From assembly GCA_930367215.1 (NCBI GenBank), contig OV884060.1:12976001-13040000 (forward strand): DNA of 64,000 nucleotides. The letters are read 5' to 3'. This DNA comes from Pollenia angustigena. Lineage: Eukaryota > Arthropoda > Insecta > Diptera > Polleniidae. Below, one piece after another: positions 1 through 12,099 of the stretch. Both the position numbers and the translations under genes were made by a program. The first letter of the stretch is position 1. The number at the start of each line of letters is the position of its first letter. The notes under the pieces were generated by a model. That model did not search any database, had not been told where the DNA came from, and was given only the letters and a program-made list of their open reading frames with translations.

Positions 1-605
1 CAACAGAAACAACAACAACATTATAAGAAACAAAATAAATTTTTGGTTGGTTTCAAAGTTGGTTAAAAAAAAACAAAATCCCGTATTCGATTTTTTCAAA
101 CTGTTTGCTTAAATACATCAAATACAAAAATATAATGATGACGAAAAACATATTGAGTCGGTCTGTCGCCGTTTTTGGGTTACATTTCTTCTTCATTAGC
201 AAAGGAAAGGATACAGCAACAGTGAGTGATGACGAAAAACATTGTGTGTATAAAAAAAGACTTCGTTCAAAAATTATTCCAACAAAAAAATGTGTCTCAA
301 AGCCAACCGGCCGCTCTGTTCTGTCTGCAATCATCTTCTAATACAGTGCCTGCTTGTGTGCGCATCATTGCTCGTGCAAAAACCTTTTTTTTTTTGATTT
401 TGAAATTTAGTTATGAATTTCAGTAAACTTTTTGTTTGATTCAGTTAAATTATTTGTTTGAAAAAATCAGTGTTTTTTTCAATAAACAAAATGCAAATAA
501 ATTGTTTGAATATGCGAATTTGTTTATAGGACCGATTTCAGACAAAAAATTGTTTGATTCTACACATTTTTTGTTTGAATTGGAAAAATAATTTTTTCTG
601 TGTAG
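1..605. mobile_element. Right part of a miniature inverted-repeat element (copy A)
   Basis: This stretch is nearly identical to 5185-5788 (copy B), and the match stops at the same place, just after TTTTTTCTGTGTA. In copy B that terminus is the inverted repeat of the left end at 4396, so this is the right part of a second copy whose left end lies outside the window. Short open frames here are not conserved as protein between the copies, so the element looks non-coding and non-autonomous. Confidence 0.75.
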
Positions 606-1649
606 GCATATAAAGTCAAATGTTTGACTTATGACGCTGTTGCAGCAAATGAGCGAAATATACTTATGTATATTTATATGTACAAAACTTTTTTCTATTA
701 ACAATTTCGCATACAGAAAACACTCAATACCACCCATTTCAACTACACAACTATGAAAAGTAAAAAGCTCTTGATTATTTTGTTCCACTTAATAACGACG
801 CCAATTGGTTAGGAATAAGTGGGCAAGTAACTACATACGTGATAATTAAAAAATTCCACTAGAACTCACATGAGGATACGTGTTTACAAAAACAAAAATT
901 ATATCTATCTGAAAAATTACTTTTATAGCAATCTCTACAGTATTCTTTGCTAAAACAAAAACAACTACATATTGAAAACATGTTGATCTTGATAAGTAAA
1001 CGATAAGATATTTTAAAATATTTAAATGATTTAAGACCGATTATAAAAATTTCATAAAAAAAATATGCAATAAATAAATAAAATAAACAAAAATAATGTT
1101 AAGTACTTTATTCTCGGCTGAGCCGAATCTTTAATACCCTGCACGGAGAGCTAGAAAATTTCAGGATGGGAACTATGATAAATTATGATAACCAGTTTTA
1201 CATAGAAAAAAAAACACTCTGGATAAATTAGGTTTTTTTTTTAAATTACTTTAAGTACGAGTTGTACTCAAAAAATCAAGTACGAATAACACTAAAACTT
1301 AACTTAAAACAATCCTTAATGGGATTTCTTCCGATAATCAATCCCGCAATTTCTTTAAATAAGTGAAAAATTTAAACCAATTAAAAAAGTTACAAGCTTT
1401 TCGTTGGTAGTAACACACTGAGAGTAAAATTACAAAGTGAGCGTTTTAATCTCATTTAACTTATCAAAGTTTGTTGCAGACACTAGAACAACACCACACA
1501 AGTAGTTAAAAAACGATTTGCTTGTTGTGTGTAGAAACAACAAAAACAACAGAACAAGACGAAAACACATTATTTCCATGTTTAAAAAGTAAAATTGACA
1601 ACTATTGCTTCTCATTTAGTTTATATTTTCAGTTATTTATGTACATTAA
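606..1649. other. Intergenic, A+T-rich; one Helentron-like terminal hairpin
   Basis: No gene is supported here. At about 1111-1145 there is a hairpin of the form CTCGGCTGAGCCGA followed by ATCTTTAATACCCTGC. This matches the terminal hairpin and ATACCCT motif of the element ending near 55.85 kb, read in the opposite direction, so it is probably a relic end of that family. The remainder is simple A+T-rich sequence. Confidence 0.5.
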
Positions 1650-2130
1650 CAGCCGTATTCATAATGAAAATTTGGCATGAAGTTAGCACAAAGTTTATTT
1701 ATAATACACTTCCCAAACTCTGGCTAACGACTTGCTAAACTCTTGTTAACGAGCTGCCAACTTGTGATAAACAGCTGTATAACTACTATAATTATTACTC
1801 TTTTATTTTATATTATTTTATTTGTATATCTTTTTTTTATTTTAATTTAAAAACCTTTAAAATTGTTATATGTGGAGAAAAAAACAAAAAAAATTTACAA
1901 AAAAAATGACAAACCAGCGATGTTTAATGCAAACGAGTTGCATTTTTGAGTAATACAATGTGGCATCATTAACATTCAGAGTTGATTTATTAAAAGTTGG
2001 CAGATGGAGAAAAGTTTGTTATGAATTAACTCTGTGCCAACAAGCTGCTTAGCTTAATCGGCATTCTAGTTAGCAGCTCGTTGTTCGTAGTGTACAAACT
2101 GTGGCTAACTTTTTGTTATGAATACGGCTG
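1650..2130. mobile_element. 481-bp terminal-inverted-repeat element with TAA target duplication
   Basis: The left end CAGCCGTATTCATAATGAAA and the right end, read in reverse as CAGCCGTATTCATAACAAAA, form an inverted repeat of about 20 bp. The element is flanked by TAA on both sides (1647-1649 and 2131-2133). Subterminal sequence is also inverted: GTTAGC-type and GAGCTGC/GCAGCTC motifs recur on both arms. A 3-bp TWA-type target duplication is characteristic of PIF/Harbinger elements, so this is probably a Harbinger-type MITE. There is no open frame of note. Confidence 0.75.
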
Positions 2131-3529
2131 TAAGGTTTTAAAGTAAAAACCATATCGGGAATGATGCTGGTGTTTTATAATTAAAATCCTGTAAGATGTA
2201 AAACGGGTAAGTAAATCAATCATAATAAAATTCTCCTTCTAATTTCACTTTTGGTTTATTTCAAGTACGAATTCGGAATTGAATCAACTTTATAATTCTT
2301 GAATCAAGCGCATTTTGAGTTTGATTCAATCTTAGTTTTTCTTTAATCAATCTAATTTTCGGATTATTTCAAATACGAAATTGGGATTGAATATGGATAA
2401 TTTGAGTATTTCGCGATTGAAAATCCGTACTTGAATCAATCGTTTTGTTCTTGATTCAAGAAAATTAGTACTTACCGTACTTTTAATACCTGCTTCGGAT
2501 TGATTTGAGTACGGATAGCTTTTTTTTTTTTTTTTTTTTTTGTTTATTTGAGTATAAAAGTTGCTGCGATTTGAATCTTATTTAAGTTAAATTCCAAAAG
2601 TACGCATTATATCAGACCTACATCTGTATATTAAATTATGGGCCCATTATAAAATAGTTTAATGATTTTATTTCTAGTCAATAAAAACTTAATTGCACCC
2701 TATTTCAATTTAATAATAGTATAGTTAGTTTCGGTTTTAAGCTTATAAAAGTGATTTTCAGCAGCAAATTTAGTTAAGTAAATATATAGTATAGTAAATT
2801 ATATAGTATAGTAAATTATATAGTAAATTTCACGACTAGAGTATTGAACTTTACGCTTTTTGGATCACTAATGACTGGGCTTTATATAGGACCTACGTTA
2901 AATTGTAGTTCGAGTTTTACAAAATTTGATGAAGTGATTTCCAGTTTTTTTTTACTTATCTATTTCAAATTCAAGTTGTGTGATTTCTAATCCTATGGAA
3001 CTAAATAAGACCAATTTCATTACCGAAACCGACTTTTTTATTAAATCCTAATTTCTTTTTTTATAAAAAAACGATTTTTTAATTAAAAAAATTAATGTTA
3101 TTAAAAACAATTTTTTTACTAAAACCTGATTTCTGCATTAGAAAAAAATTAATATTAAACAAAATCGAATTTTTCACAAAAAATCTCCTATCCCAATAAA
3201 AAGAAATTAAGCTTTCAACTAAGCAGGTTTTTAAGGGAGAAAAGTCAAAGTTTCGCTTACCATATCAGTTACTGAACACATGAATTCCATATGGCGAGTT
3301 CGTATATGCAAATAACAAATTTTTGACAGCTTTTCAGTGCATATAACAATTTTTCAATGTAACGATCAGCTTTACATACAGAAATTTTTATTGTTTACGT
3401 TATTCTTTAATTTGCGCTTACATTTTAAAATATACTATTAGCGCTTGGCAGAACAAGAGCATTTTCTATTGTCAAATTTTATTCTCCTAAATCCAGTTTT
3501 TTTTCTCCAAACATCGTTATTTTATTCAG
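2131..3529. other. Intergenic, A+T-rich, nothing coding
   Basis: No gene is supported. From about 2250 to 2540 the words TTGAATCAA, GATTCAA and AAGTACGA recur many times in both orientations. They are followed by a T run (about 2521-2541) and by repeats of TATAGTATAGTAAATTA at 2785-2825. These look like decayed simple or foldback repeats. Confidence 0.5.
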
Positions 3530-3835
3530 TTATAAATTTTTTTATTAACACGATATCCGTATGACGTGCTAAATTCCCAATTTTTCATGTTTGATAAATA
3601 CACTGAAATTTATTGTTGAGGGAAAGCTAGCTTCTATGCGCATTTCACGGGTTGCTAAGGCCAGCTTATCAGGAAACCTTTTCCAAAGATTTTAGAAAAG
3701 CCAAAAATATTAAACAAATAAAACCCTAAAGCGAATAAGAATTATAAACCCTCTAAGTCATACTTGTAACAATATCAAAGCTTAAACCAAACACCAACAA
3801 TAAACAGTCAGTTTATCTTTTCTTACATCCCCCCC
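3530..3835. repeat. Dispersed repeat, copy 1 (copy 2 at 59505-59790)
   Basis: Words such as GTGCTAAATTCCCA, GCGCATTTCAC, AAGATTTTAGAAAA, AAGAATTATAA and CTTGTAACAATATCA occur in the same order and spacing at about 59.5-59.8 kb. The copies are diverged but collinear over about 290 bp. No open frame is shared, so this is an old dispersed repeat of unknown class. A C run follows at about 3830-3841. Confidence 0.65.
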
Positions 3836-3920
3836 CCCCCCTTTTTTTCTAAAGCTATTTATTTTTGGCAAAAATTGACTTTTGCAAAAGAAACTTATAC
3901 ATATTTATATTTATATACAT

Positions 3921-4141
3921 CCCAGTAAAAACTTCGCCTACACAATAATGTGTTGAGTAATCGGAAAAATATACGAGCACTACTTACAATTCTACTTAAA
4001 AATAATGACTTACTTTTGAATGCGTTCATTTTGGGACTTCCCTTGTAAAATTCATTTGTTCTTTCAGTAGAATCGTAAGTAGTTCGTTTATGTTTCTCTG
4101 ATTACTCAACACATTATTTTGTGGGCGAAGTTTTTACTGGG
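3921..4141. mobile_element. 221-bp MITE with ~40-bp terminal inverted repeats
   Basis: The left end CCCAGTAAAAACTTCGCC is repeated in inverse at the right end. The match continues for about 40 bases with only two or three mismatches, through a shared AATAATGTGTTGAGTAATC. The element is non-coding. I could not fix a target-site duplication, so its superfamily is open. Confidence 0.8.
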
Positions 4142-4344
4142 AAGTCCAAATTATTTCCTTAATATTATTTTTAAAATTTTTTTTTTTGACTTATGTACTA
4201 AATTCTTTCGTTACTATTATTCTTCAAAAGTTGTTATTTTAGCAAAAGACTGCATTTTCTCAAAAAAAAAAAAACTTTTTATTTTGTGTCATTTAAATTA
4301 AATCTAAACTTGTTTCAATACAGAAATATATACAACAATTAAAA

Positions 4345-4395
4345 AAAAAAACAAGTAAGAAAGTATAGCCGGTCAAAACCGACCATTTGATATCC
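4345..4395 (+). mobile_element. Helentron/DINE-like terminus with hairpin
   Basis: The sequence AACAAGTAAGAAAGTATAG is followed by a small hairpin (GCCGGTC...GACC) and then TTTGATATCCTACAC. The same layout occurs at 10965-11020 and, on the other strand, at the end near 55.85 kb. Such A-run, AACAAGTAAGA and hairpin ends are typical of Helentron/DINE-type elements in flies. Element 4396-5788 sits directly behind this terminus and probably interrupts it. Confidence 0.5.
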
Positions 4396-5788
4396 TACAC
4401 AGAAAAAATTATTGCCGAATTATTTTCAAACAAACGCTTGTTTGAAAATTTTTTTGATTTCTCCAAATTTTTTTACTGATTCAATCAATATTTTTGTTTG
4501 ATTTTTATTTAACCAACAAAAATGTGGACAACTATTCAAAAATTTAATAAGCGCGCTATTGGTTTGAAGTTTTCATAATTTTGTATGAAATATTTAACGC
4601 TCTTTAATGTTGTCGTCTTTTTGCATTTTTTTATTGATTGTAAGCAACACTTCTTTATGATAACCCTGCAAATAAAATTGGACCACCTGACCCATTTTGA
4701 TAAAATGGACTACTCCATGGACTAGTCCGATGTAATGCAAGCATGGACCATGCCATCGTTAAAAAGTGTTTGTAGTGAGACGACATGTCTTCGTTTTTTA
4801 ACGACATGCTTTCGTGTTTAAACGACTTCAAAACTAATCCTCTTGAATATACCATGGAGTAGTTTTAAAACTACTCCTTACTGGTCCAAAGGTGGGTTAT
4901 ATGGTCCTCTCCTAGGACATCGTAATGTTAAATAGACCAGGTTTTTTCCATACGTTTGGGTTACTTGTGGACTAGTCCTGGTCCCTTGTGGACTACTCTT
5001 TACACGCGTGTTTGGACTGGTCCTATTATTTGCAGGGAAATATAAGAACTACAACAAAAAACACATGCATTCTATTTTTGGACGCTTTAAAAAAGTACAG
5101 CAATAAGAAAAATGATAAAATAGCGTGACGAGGTTTGTAGTAAAAAAAACAACAAAAGCAATAGCAGGTAAAAAAACGTTTCATTTTTTTTAAACAACAG
5201 AAAAAACACATTATAAGAAACAAAATAAATTTTTGGTTGGTTTCAAAGTTGGTAAAAAAAAAACAAAATCCCGTATTCAATTTTTTCAAACAGTTTGTTT
5301 AAATACATCAAATACAAAAATAGAATGATGGCGGAAAACATATCGAGTCGGTCTGCCGCCGTTTTTGGTTAAATTTCTTCTTCATTAGCAAAGGAAAGGA
5401 TAAAGCAACAGTGAGTGATAAAGAAAAACACTGTGAGTATAAATATGACTTCGTTCAAAAATTATTCCAACAAAAAAATGTGTCTCAAAGCCAGCCGGGC
5501 GGGCCGCTCTGCCAACAGTGCTTGCTTGTGTGCGCGTCATTGCTTGTGCCAAAACTTTTTTGTTTGATTCAGCAAAAATATTTGCTTGAAATTTATATGA
5601 ATTTCAGTAAACTTTTTGTTTGATTCTGTAAAATTATTTGTTTGAAAAAATCGGCGTTTTTTTCAATAAACAAAATGCAAATAAATTGTTTGAATATGCG
5701 AATTTGTTTGTGGGACCGATTTTAGACAAAAAATTGTTCGATTCTACAAATTTTTTGTTTGAATTGGAAAAATAATTTTTTCTGTGTA
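4396..5788. mobile_element. 1.39-kb terminal-inverted-repeat element (copy B) with nested insert
   Basis: The termini CACAGAAAAAATTATT and, in reverse, AATAATTTTTTCTGTG are inverted repeats flanked by TA on both sides. The right 600 bp match copy A at the start of the window. A separate element (4664-5037) is nested inside. No transposase frame is present. TA target sites and CACAG ends fit a Tc1/mariner-type MITE, but the class is inference. Confidence 0.7.
4664..5037. mobile_element. 374-bp MITE rich in GGACTAGTCC-like palindromes, nested
   Basis: The left end CCCTGCAAATAAAATTGGAC and the right end, in reverse CCCTGCAAATAATAGGACCA, form terminal inverted repeats. Inside, the words GGACTAGTCC, GGACTACTCC, ACTGGTCC and TGGACTAGTCC recur, giving many overlapping palindromes. 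It lies wholly inside element 4396-5788, so it inserted later. The superfamily is not clear. Confidence 0.75.
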
Positions 5789-6699
5789 CACTACAGAATT
5801 TAAAGAAATTTGTAGAGAGTGTTCTATAATTGGGATCCATGAGCAATCATGGACCCGGCAAATGAATATTATAATTTGAGGTTAATATTTCGTTCTTTTT
5901 GTTTAATATTATCAAGATATGGGTTAATCCAAAGTGTTGACCGTGACGGTCGTACGCATCAAAAATGCAATAACATTTTAAGCAACAAATATTTTTACGT
6001 TCTCTTAAGCCTTAAATTATAGGACTAAGAAAGCACTGTTATCTATGTAAAAGTTTATGGAGGGTGCGATTCTAGGTCAAAGATAATGGCAAAAGAAATA
6101 GCGGTTCGAACGTGAAAAAACAGAAGTAGTTTTTGTGGCCATGTATAAAAAGGCGTTATTCAGCACAATTTTTTACTCAAACTACTTCCAAAATCTTATG
6201 TAATTTTTTTTTTTTTTTTTAAGCCAAAATCTGGGTCGATACGTGACATTTCGATCTTGAAATTTTGTCCATATAATTTAACTGAATAATGATTAAAACA
6301 AAATAAAAATTTACCGTTAATCCGAATAACATATTTCTCTTTGAACTCTACCTTAGATTACAGACCATGTAAGAAAATTTTTTTGGTATAATTTTTATCA
6401 AATATCACCTCTTTTAAGGAAGATAATATTAAAGAAAACATACAATAAAACATTCTAACATATAAGAAATTAAGTTTGCATAACTTTGCAGTCTGATTGT
6501 TCATCTAAGTGAACAAATTTATTGGTAAATTTATAAAATTAGTAAAATCTAAATATTTCTCTATAACAATATCGTAAATTAATCAGCTTTTAATAACTTT
6601 TAAATTTTCGGTCACGGTGGGCCTTTTGACGGAAATGCCCATATCTACATCTGTATGAGGACAATTTAGATTACAATAGGATAAAGATGGACCAAATTT
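5789..6699. other. Intergenic, A+T-rich, nothing recognised
   Basis: No open frame with recognisable homology and no clear terminal repeats were seen. The segment is generic A+T-rich intergenic sequence that merges on the right into the repeat element starting near 6700. Confidence 0.5.
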
Positions 6700-7645
6700 G
6701 TTCTAAACTAGCGGATACCCGACGTTTGCTACTACGTTCCCCCATTCTATCTTTGAATACATTCAAACCTGTCTATCTAAATAGGGATCTATCTATGTTT
6801 TAAATCTCAATAAAATCTTTTGGATAGTTTCGGAGAGGCAGAAACTGACCCTAACTTCCCTCGTGATCCTATTTATTTTAATGTATAGCCAATGTGTACA
6901 TATAAGTAGGGGTCCTTCTATGTTTTAAAACTCAATAAAATCTGTTTGATATTTTCGGAGAGGCAGAAACTGCCCCTAACTCCCCTCGTGATCCTATTTT
7001 TTTAAATATATATCTAATGTGTACATATAAGAAGGGGTTCTTCTATGTTTTAAAACTCAATAATATCTGTAAGATAGTTTCGGAGAGGCAGAAACTGCCC
7101 CCTAACTCCCCTCGTGATCCTATTTTTTTAAATATATATCTAATGTGTACATATAAGAAGGGGTTCTTCTATGTTTTAAAACTCAATAATATCTGTAATA
7201 TAGTTTCGGAGAGGCAGAAACTGTCCCCTAACTCCCCTCGTGATTCAATTTTTATTTAAATTTATAGCCAATGTGTACATATAAGTAGGGATCCTTCTAT
7301 GTTTTAGATTTAAATAAAAGGTGAAAATTTTTATATATTATATATGTAGAAGGTAAAAGATAGAAGAAGAAGACAGATTGAGCACATTGGCTCTTTTCCG
7401 GACGGAAGCTTGTATGGGAACTATGTGTAACTATAGACCAATTCTAACTATTTGCAATAGTCTTGGTTCTTACGGCAAATAAAACTTCTATATTTTTTTT
7501 GAAATTGCGACCTGTACTTTGTGCACTGGGTTTCCAAAGAGCGGGAAAATGTGATACATAAAGGTTAGTTTTGAACCAATATTTTAAGGCGTAGCAAACA
7601 CCAGCACAAACGCATTATACCCCCTACACTATGGTGAATTTGGTA
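6700..7645 (+). mobile_element. Helentron/DINE-like element with 125-bp internal tandem repeats
   Basis: The core is a tandem array. The word TTCGGAGAGGCAGAAACT recurs at about 6829, 6954, 7079 and 7205, a regular 125-126 bp period with about 4.5 units between 6775 and 7320. The right part (CAGCACAAACGCATTATACC then CCCTACACTATGGTG) matches the right part of 10963-11690, which contains a diverged version of the same repeat. A central tandem array is characteristic of DINE-1/Helentron-type elements. Open frames across the array are repeat artefacts. Confidence 0.65.
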
Positions 7646-7829
7646 TGTATAAGACGATAACAAATGATTTAAATGATTTTTTTCCGTTTGATAGAGATTA
7701 TTTATTAAGATTATTTATTTCAATGTATCAATAAAATAATGAAAAAAACACCTTTAAATTCACTTCACAACTAAATAAGTAATTCAGTGGTCTCTTAAGA
7801 GCGAACGAAACTAAAAAAAATATTTAATA

Positions 7830-9893
7830 ATGTTTCGCCCAAAATTAATATTATTAAATATTTTACTCATTTGTACCCATAACATATGGGCAGAAATCAG
7901 TGCTGGTCAAGACGACGCCAATATCAAGGATTGGTGGCAAATATCACAATTTTACCAAATATATCCCAGATCTTTTAAGGACTCTGATGGGGATGGCATT
8001 GGGGATCTAAAGGGAATAACATCAAAGTTATCTTACCTTAAGGAAATTGGCATTAATGCTACATGGCTGTCACCGATTTATGTCTCACCTATGGCCGACT
8101 TTGGTTACGATATTGCAGACTTCTATGATATACAACCTGAATACGGTACCCTAAATGATTTTGATGATCTGATTAAGGAAGCCAATAATTTGGATATAAA
8201 AATCATTATGGACTTTGTGCCCAATCATTCGAGTGATGAAAATGAATGGTTCGTAAAATCCGTTAAACGGGAAAAGGGTTTTGAAGACTTTTACGTCTGG
8301 CATGATGGTTATAGAAGAGAAAATGGCTCGAGAATACCACCCAGTAATTGGTTGCAAACATTTCGTGGTTCGGCTTGGGAATGGAATGAACAAAGACAAC
8401 AATATTATTTACATCAATTCGATATCAAGCAGCCCGATTTAAATTTTCGCAACCCCGATGTGGTGGAAGAAATGAAACGTGTTCTAACCTTTTGGTTGGA
8501 TCGTGGTGTAGCAGGTTTTAGGATTGATGCCGTCCCCTGGATGTTTGAAGTTATGCCCGACGAATCTGGCCGTTATTCTGATGAACCTCTAAGTGGTACA
8601 ACAGATGACACTGCAGATCCAAACTACCTTTCACATATTTATACCCAAAATCTACCCGAAACAATTCATATGGTTTATCAGTGGCACAACTTGATGCAGG
8701 ACTATCAAAAGAAACATGGTGGTGAAACGCGGGTATTAATGGTTGAATCTTGGGCCTCCTTGGAGCAAGTTATGCAAATGTATGGAAATAAGACCGCAGA
8801 GGGAGCTGAGATTCCATTTAATTTTCAATTTATGGTTGGTGGCAATAGTAGTCAAAACAATACCGACCTAAATGCTGAAGGTTTTGTGAAGATCATAAAG
8901 TCTTGGTTTGATAATATGCCAGCCGGCAGAACAGCTAATTGGGTGGTGAGTATATATTTTTAAATTGCATTAGCAGATCACCCTGTTAAAAACTTAAAAA
9001 ATTTCTAAACACAAAACTACTTACTCTTCTAGATGGGCAATCACGATAAACGCCGTGTTAGTAATCGTTACGGCGAGAACCGTGTTGATCTTATGAATTT
9101 GTTACAAATGTTTCTGCCCGGTATTAGCGTTACCTATATGGTAAGTTTAAGTTCTCCTCTAATCTGCTACATTTAAAAACGTATATATTTCTTCAAACAA
9201 AAAAGGGCGAAGAAATCGGTATGACCGATTTGAACATATCCTGGGAGGATAGTGTAGATCCTGCTGCTTGCAATTCAAACCCAGATATTTACGAACAATT
9301 TACCAGAGATCCCGAACGTACACCTTTCCAATGGTCGGCAGATGCCAATGCTGGTTTCTCAACTACTGGAAATACATGGCTGCCTATTAATCCCAACTAT
9401 GTAACGGTGAATGTTGAAACTGAATCAACTCAAACGAAAAGTCATTTAAGTGTCTACAAGCAAATGTCAAAACTAAGACAGACGAAAACTTTGCAATACG
9501 GTAACATTGAATATGGAAATGTTGGTAGAAATGTTTTGGTTATAAAAAGGTAAGAAAATTGAACTTAGTCAATCGAAAGCTATCAAACTTCTTCCTTCTA
9601 TTTAGATCTCTGGCCAAGGAAAAAAGTTATATACTAGTGGCCAATGTTTTGTCTGGTGCCACTTCTGTAGATGTGACCAGCATTGTTAAGGCGAAAGGTA
9701 CCTATAAGACTATAATTTCCAATATTATTTCAACTAGAAAGGAAGGGTAAGATTTTAATTTCGCAGATAAGAGGAAAAACAAGTTTAAATGATATTTATC
9801 TTTTTATTTCACAGTGACTTAGTGAATTTGAAAAACGTCTTCTTAGACAGCTTTGAGGCGATTGTAATAGAATCCGAATACTCTTTTGTTTAA
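7830..9893 (+). CDS. Maltase M1 (alpha-glucosidase, GH13), 595 aa, 5 exons
   Basis: Predicted secreted alpha-glucosidase hydrolysing terminal alpha-1,4-linked glucose of maltose, sucrose and related sugars in the gut lumen. I read five exons: 7830-8945, 9033-9140, 9206-9549, 9606-9746 and 9815-9893, all with GT-AG borders and matching phases. Residues 1-21 form a signal peptide. A calcium-loop-like DSDGDGIGD lies at 51-59, region I DFVPNH at 128-133, the maltase-type QPDLN at 201-205, the nucleophile D233 in GFRIDAVP, the acid/base E306 in MVESW, and the transition-state D377 in GNHD. W237 occupies the place of the histidine usual four residues after the nucleophile; M2 and M3 share this. A TCAGTG initiator-like word lies at 7784-7789, and poly(A) signals at 9910-9915 and 9928-9933. 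Length is normal for insect maltases. Function and family are secure; substrate preference is not. Confidence 0.93.
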
Positions 9894-10634
9894 AATATTG
9901 ATCATATAAAATAAAAATTTTAAAAATAATAAACAAAATTTACATGGGTATTTTTTTTTTTTAATAACGCCCTTATTTTGAGTGGCAAGCTTTTTAGTAA
10001 GATTAAAAGTGACAGAAAACTGTGGTGGCAGAAATTTGGTTTTTGTCTTAAATGGTCTGTAACGAGGGGTTTTTAGCAAATATGAACCAATAATCTCAGA
10101 TTTAAAAGCGCTTTAACAATAACATACTGAGTATTACGACATGTCAAAATCTTAACTTAATTCAAAATGTATGAAAGTGTAAAAACAATTTGTTATGAAA
10201 TGTCAAAAAACAAACGCAAAGAAATTCGAATGTTTTGAAATTTTTCTAAAGAAAAAAATAGTTTTTTCCATCAGAGTTGAAGCCAGGCGAACTCACTGTT
10301 CAGTTGGCGTGAAAAACACTGCTAAGCTACTTTTTTCTCACTAAGAGAAAGAAATGTCAAAAGTTTCTTATGTTAATTGGCGTATCGACCAACTAAAGCA
10401 GTGATAACCACTCCATAGACTCGCGAGCCAGTCAATAATCGTATTTTTCACACAGACACGGTCGGCAATTCACATGTATACAACAACTTTGTTCGTTTCA
10501 AATTATCAGACTATCATCAGTCTCTGCGACCTCACACAATCACATAATATCTTTGTGTGCGTGCGTTCGGAGCTTTCTTAGTTCGGGGCTTGGTTATCAC
10601 TGAACTAAAGCAACAATAAAAATACAATGTTGTG
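9894..10634. other. Intergenic; repeat-related sequence at about 10265-10620
   Basis: After the poly(A) sites of M1 there is no supported gene. The words GGCGAACTCACTG and GCTACTTTTTTCTCA, followed by GAAATGTCAAAA (about 10285-10370), recur in related form at about 46.0-46.1 kb and 39.77-39.94 kb. This is therefore probably a fragment of the element family annotated inside the introns of M5 and M6. Confidence 0.45.
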
Positions 10635-11900
10635 TTTTGTGTTTGAAAATAAACACTCAATATCGCTCCTTAGTCTTCGGTTCGGCAAATTTGTGGAAAA
10701 CACAAAAGCTTAAAGTGTTTGTGTAGAAAATCATTAAAAATAACGTTTCCCTGTTTAAAATCTTTCATACACAAAAATAATACAGTTCTTATCCCACTCA
10801 ACAAAAGATAAGAACATTTAATTCCGTTCGGTTTTTTTTTAACCACAAGCTTCATTGTGTTTGGTTCAGCTCATTAGTGTTCGTTCGTTTCTGTTGTGCT
10901 TAGCGCTCTTTTGGCTGGAAAAAACCAATAATTTTTTACAAAAACAAAATACACATACGAAAAAAAAAACAAGTAAGAAAGTATAGTCGGTCAAGTCCGA
11001 CCATATGATAGCCTACACCACAGTATTTAAAAACACATCATGCTTATGTGTCCCTATATATATGGATTTGTTTATGTTTATAAACTTCATTAAATTAGGT
11101 TTGAAAGTTTGTAAGAGGCAAAAATTGCCCCCTACCTCCCCTTGTGGTCCTATATTTAAAAAACTGTATATCTTATGTGTCCATATAGATATGGACCTAT
11201 CTATGGTTTAAATTTCATAAAAATCGGTTTGAGAGGCAGAAATTTACCCTATCTTCCCTCGTGGTCCTATTTTTTTAAAAAATGCATACCTTTTGTGCCC
11301 ATATAAATATGGTTCGATCTATGTTTTAAATTTCATTAATATCGGATTGATAGTTTCTGAGAGGAAGAAATTTCCCCCTATCTTCCCTTGTGGTCTTACG
11401 ATTCGGCCCATTTTCAATAGACCTTGTGTGGCCCTTGTGCCAATAAAAACCTATGTCCCAAATTTTATCAAATTATCTCCAAAATTGCGATCTATACTTT
11501 GCGCAGAAGGTTACATGGACAGCCAGCCAGCCAGCCAGCCAGCCGGACGGACATCGTTAGTTCGACTCAGATTCTGAGTCGATCGGTATACTTTAAGTTG
11601 GGTCTAGGAGCAATATTTTAAGGTGTTACACACATCAGCACAAATGCATAATACCCTCTCCACTATTGTGGTGTGGGTATATACAGTTAAAAGTTACAGT
11701 ATCACTACAATTGTTCTGTTTTTTAACAAAGAACAGAACACTATATAATGTTCGGCCCTTTCATGAAAATAGTTACGAACGGTAATAAGGGTTATCTTCG
11801 TATACACAAACACTAAAGAATTGTATATCGTTCGTGGGCGTGTGAGTCGAACGCTAAATAATGTTCTGTTTATTGATGTACTTGTCGTAGTATAGCCGCC
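10635..11900 (-). mobile_element. Dispersed element, copy 1, split by a Helentron-like insertion
   Basis: Read on the minus strand, 11900-11700 followed by 10920-10635 is collinear with 51598-52220 on the plus strand. Shared words include AACAGAACATTATTTAGCG, GTTTGTGTA, GGGAAACGTTATTTTT and GTGTTTATTTTC. The intervening 10945-11690 carries a Helentron-like element absent from the other copy, so it inserted into this one. No protein frame is conserved between copies, and I see it as a non-autonomous element of unknown class. Confidence 0.65.
10963..11690 (+). mobile_element. Helentron/DINE-like element with terminal hairpin and tandem repeats
   Basis: It opens with AACAAGTAAGAAAGTATAG, a hairpin GTCGGTCAAGTCCGAC, and TGATAGCCTACACC. 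Three diverged internal units with GAGAGGCAGAAATT at about 11113, 11231 and 11359 follow, spaced about 117-128 bp and related to the array at 6.8-7.3 kb. A CAGC-type microsatellite (about 11519-11545) and a tail with CACAAATGCATAATACCCTC complete it. The order of hairpin, repeats, microsatellite and ATACCCTC end is what DINE/Helentron-type fly elements show. It is non-coding. Confidence 0.7.
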
Positions 11901-12099
11901 ACAATGTCGATAAATTCGCCTTAGTTTTGGTTTTTCAAAAGCACAAGAAGAATTCAGGAATGGAAAATTTATATTTTGCTTATAAGTTTTCACTCTTATA
12001 ATGTTATTTAATAAACAAATGCAAAAAAATATAAATAAATACAAGAAATTAGTTTTGGTTTCACAATGTTTTGTTGTTGTTCTTCATGGTTTTATTAGA

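Noticed and set aside
1..5788. Near-identical ~600-bp blocks at 1-605 and 5185-5788 as LTRs of a retroelement
   Set aside because: The blocks do not have TG...CA ends, the DNA between holds no gag or pol, and the 5.8-kb end is instead the inverted repeat of 4396, which fits two separate TIR elements.
7017..7259. 80-codon frame with a repeated peptide
   Set aside because: The repetition follows directly from the 125-bp DNA tandem repeat; there is no start context, splice context or family similarity.
6775..7320. Possible CRISPR-like array
   Set aside because: The whole 125-bp unit is repeated with no unique spacers, and the genome is that of an insect.
8151..8402. Antisense open frame within M1 exon 1
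   Set aside because: A shadow of the conserved maltase coding strand. Similar antisense or shifted frames across the other maltases were dropped for the same reason.
11424..11621. 65-codon frame with repeated QPASQPAS
   Set aside because: Translation of a CAGC microsatellite inside the Helentron-like element.
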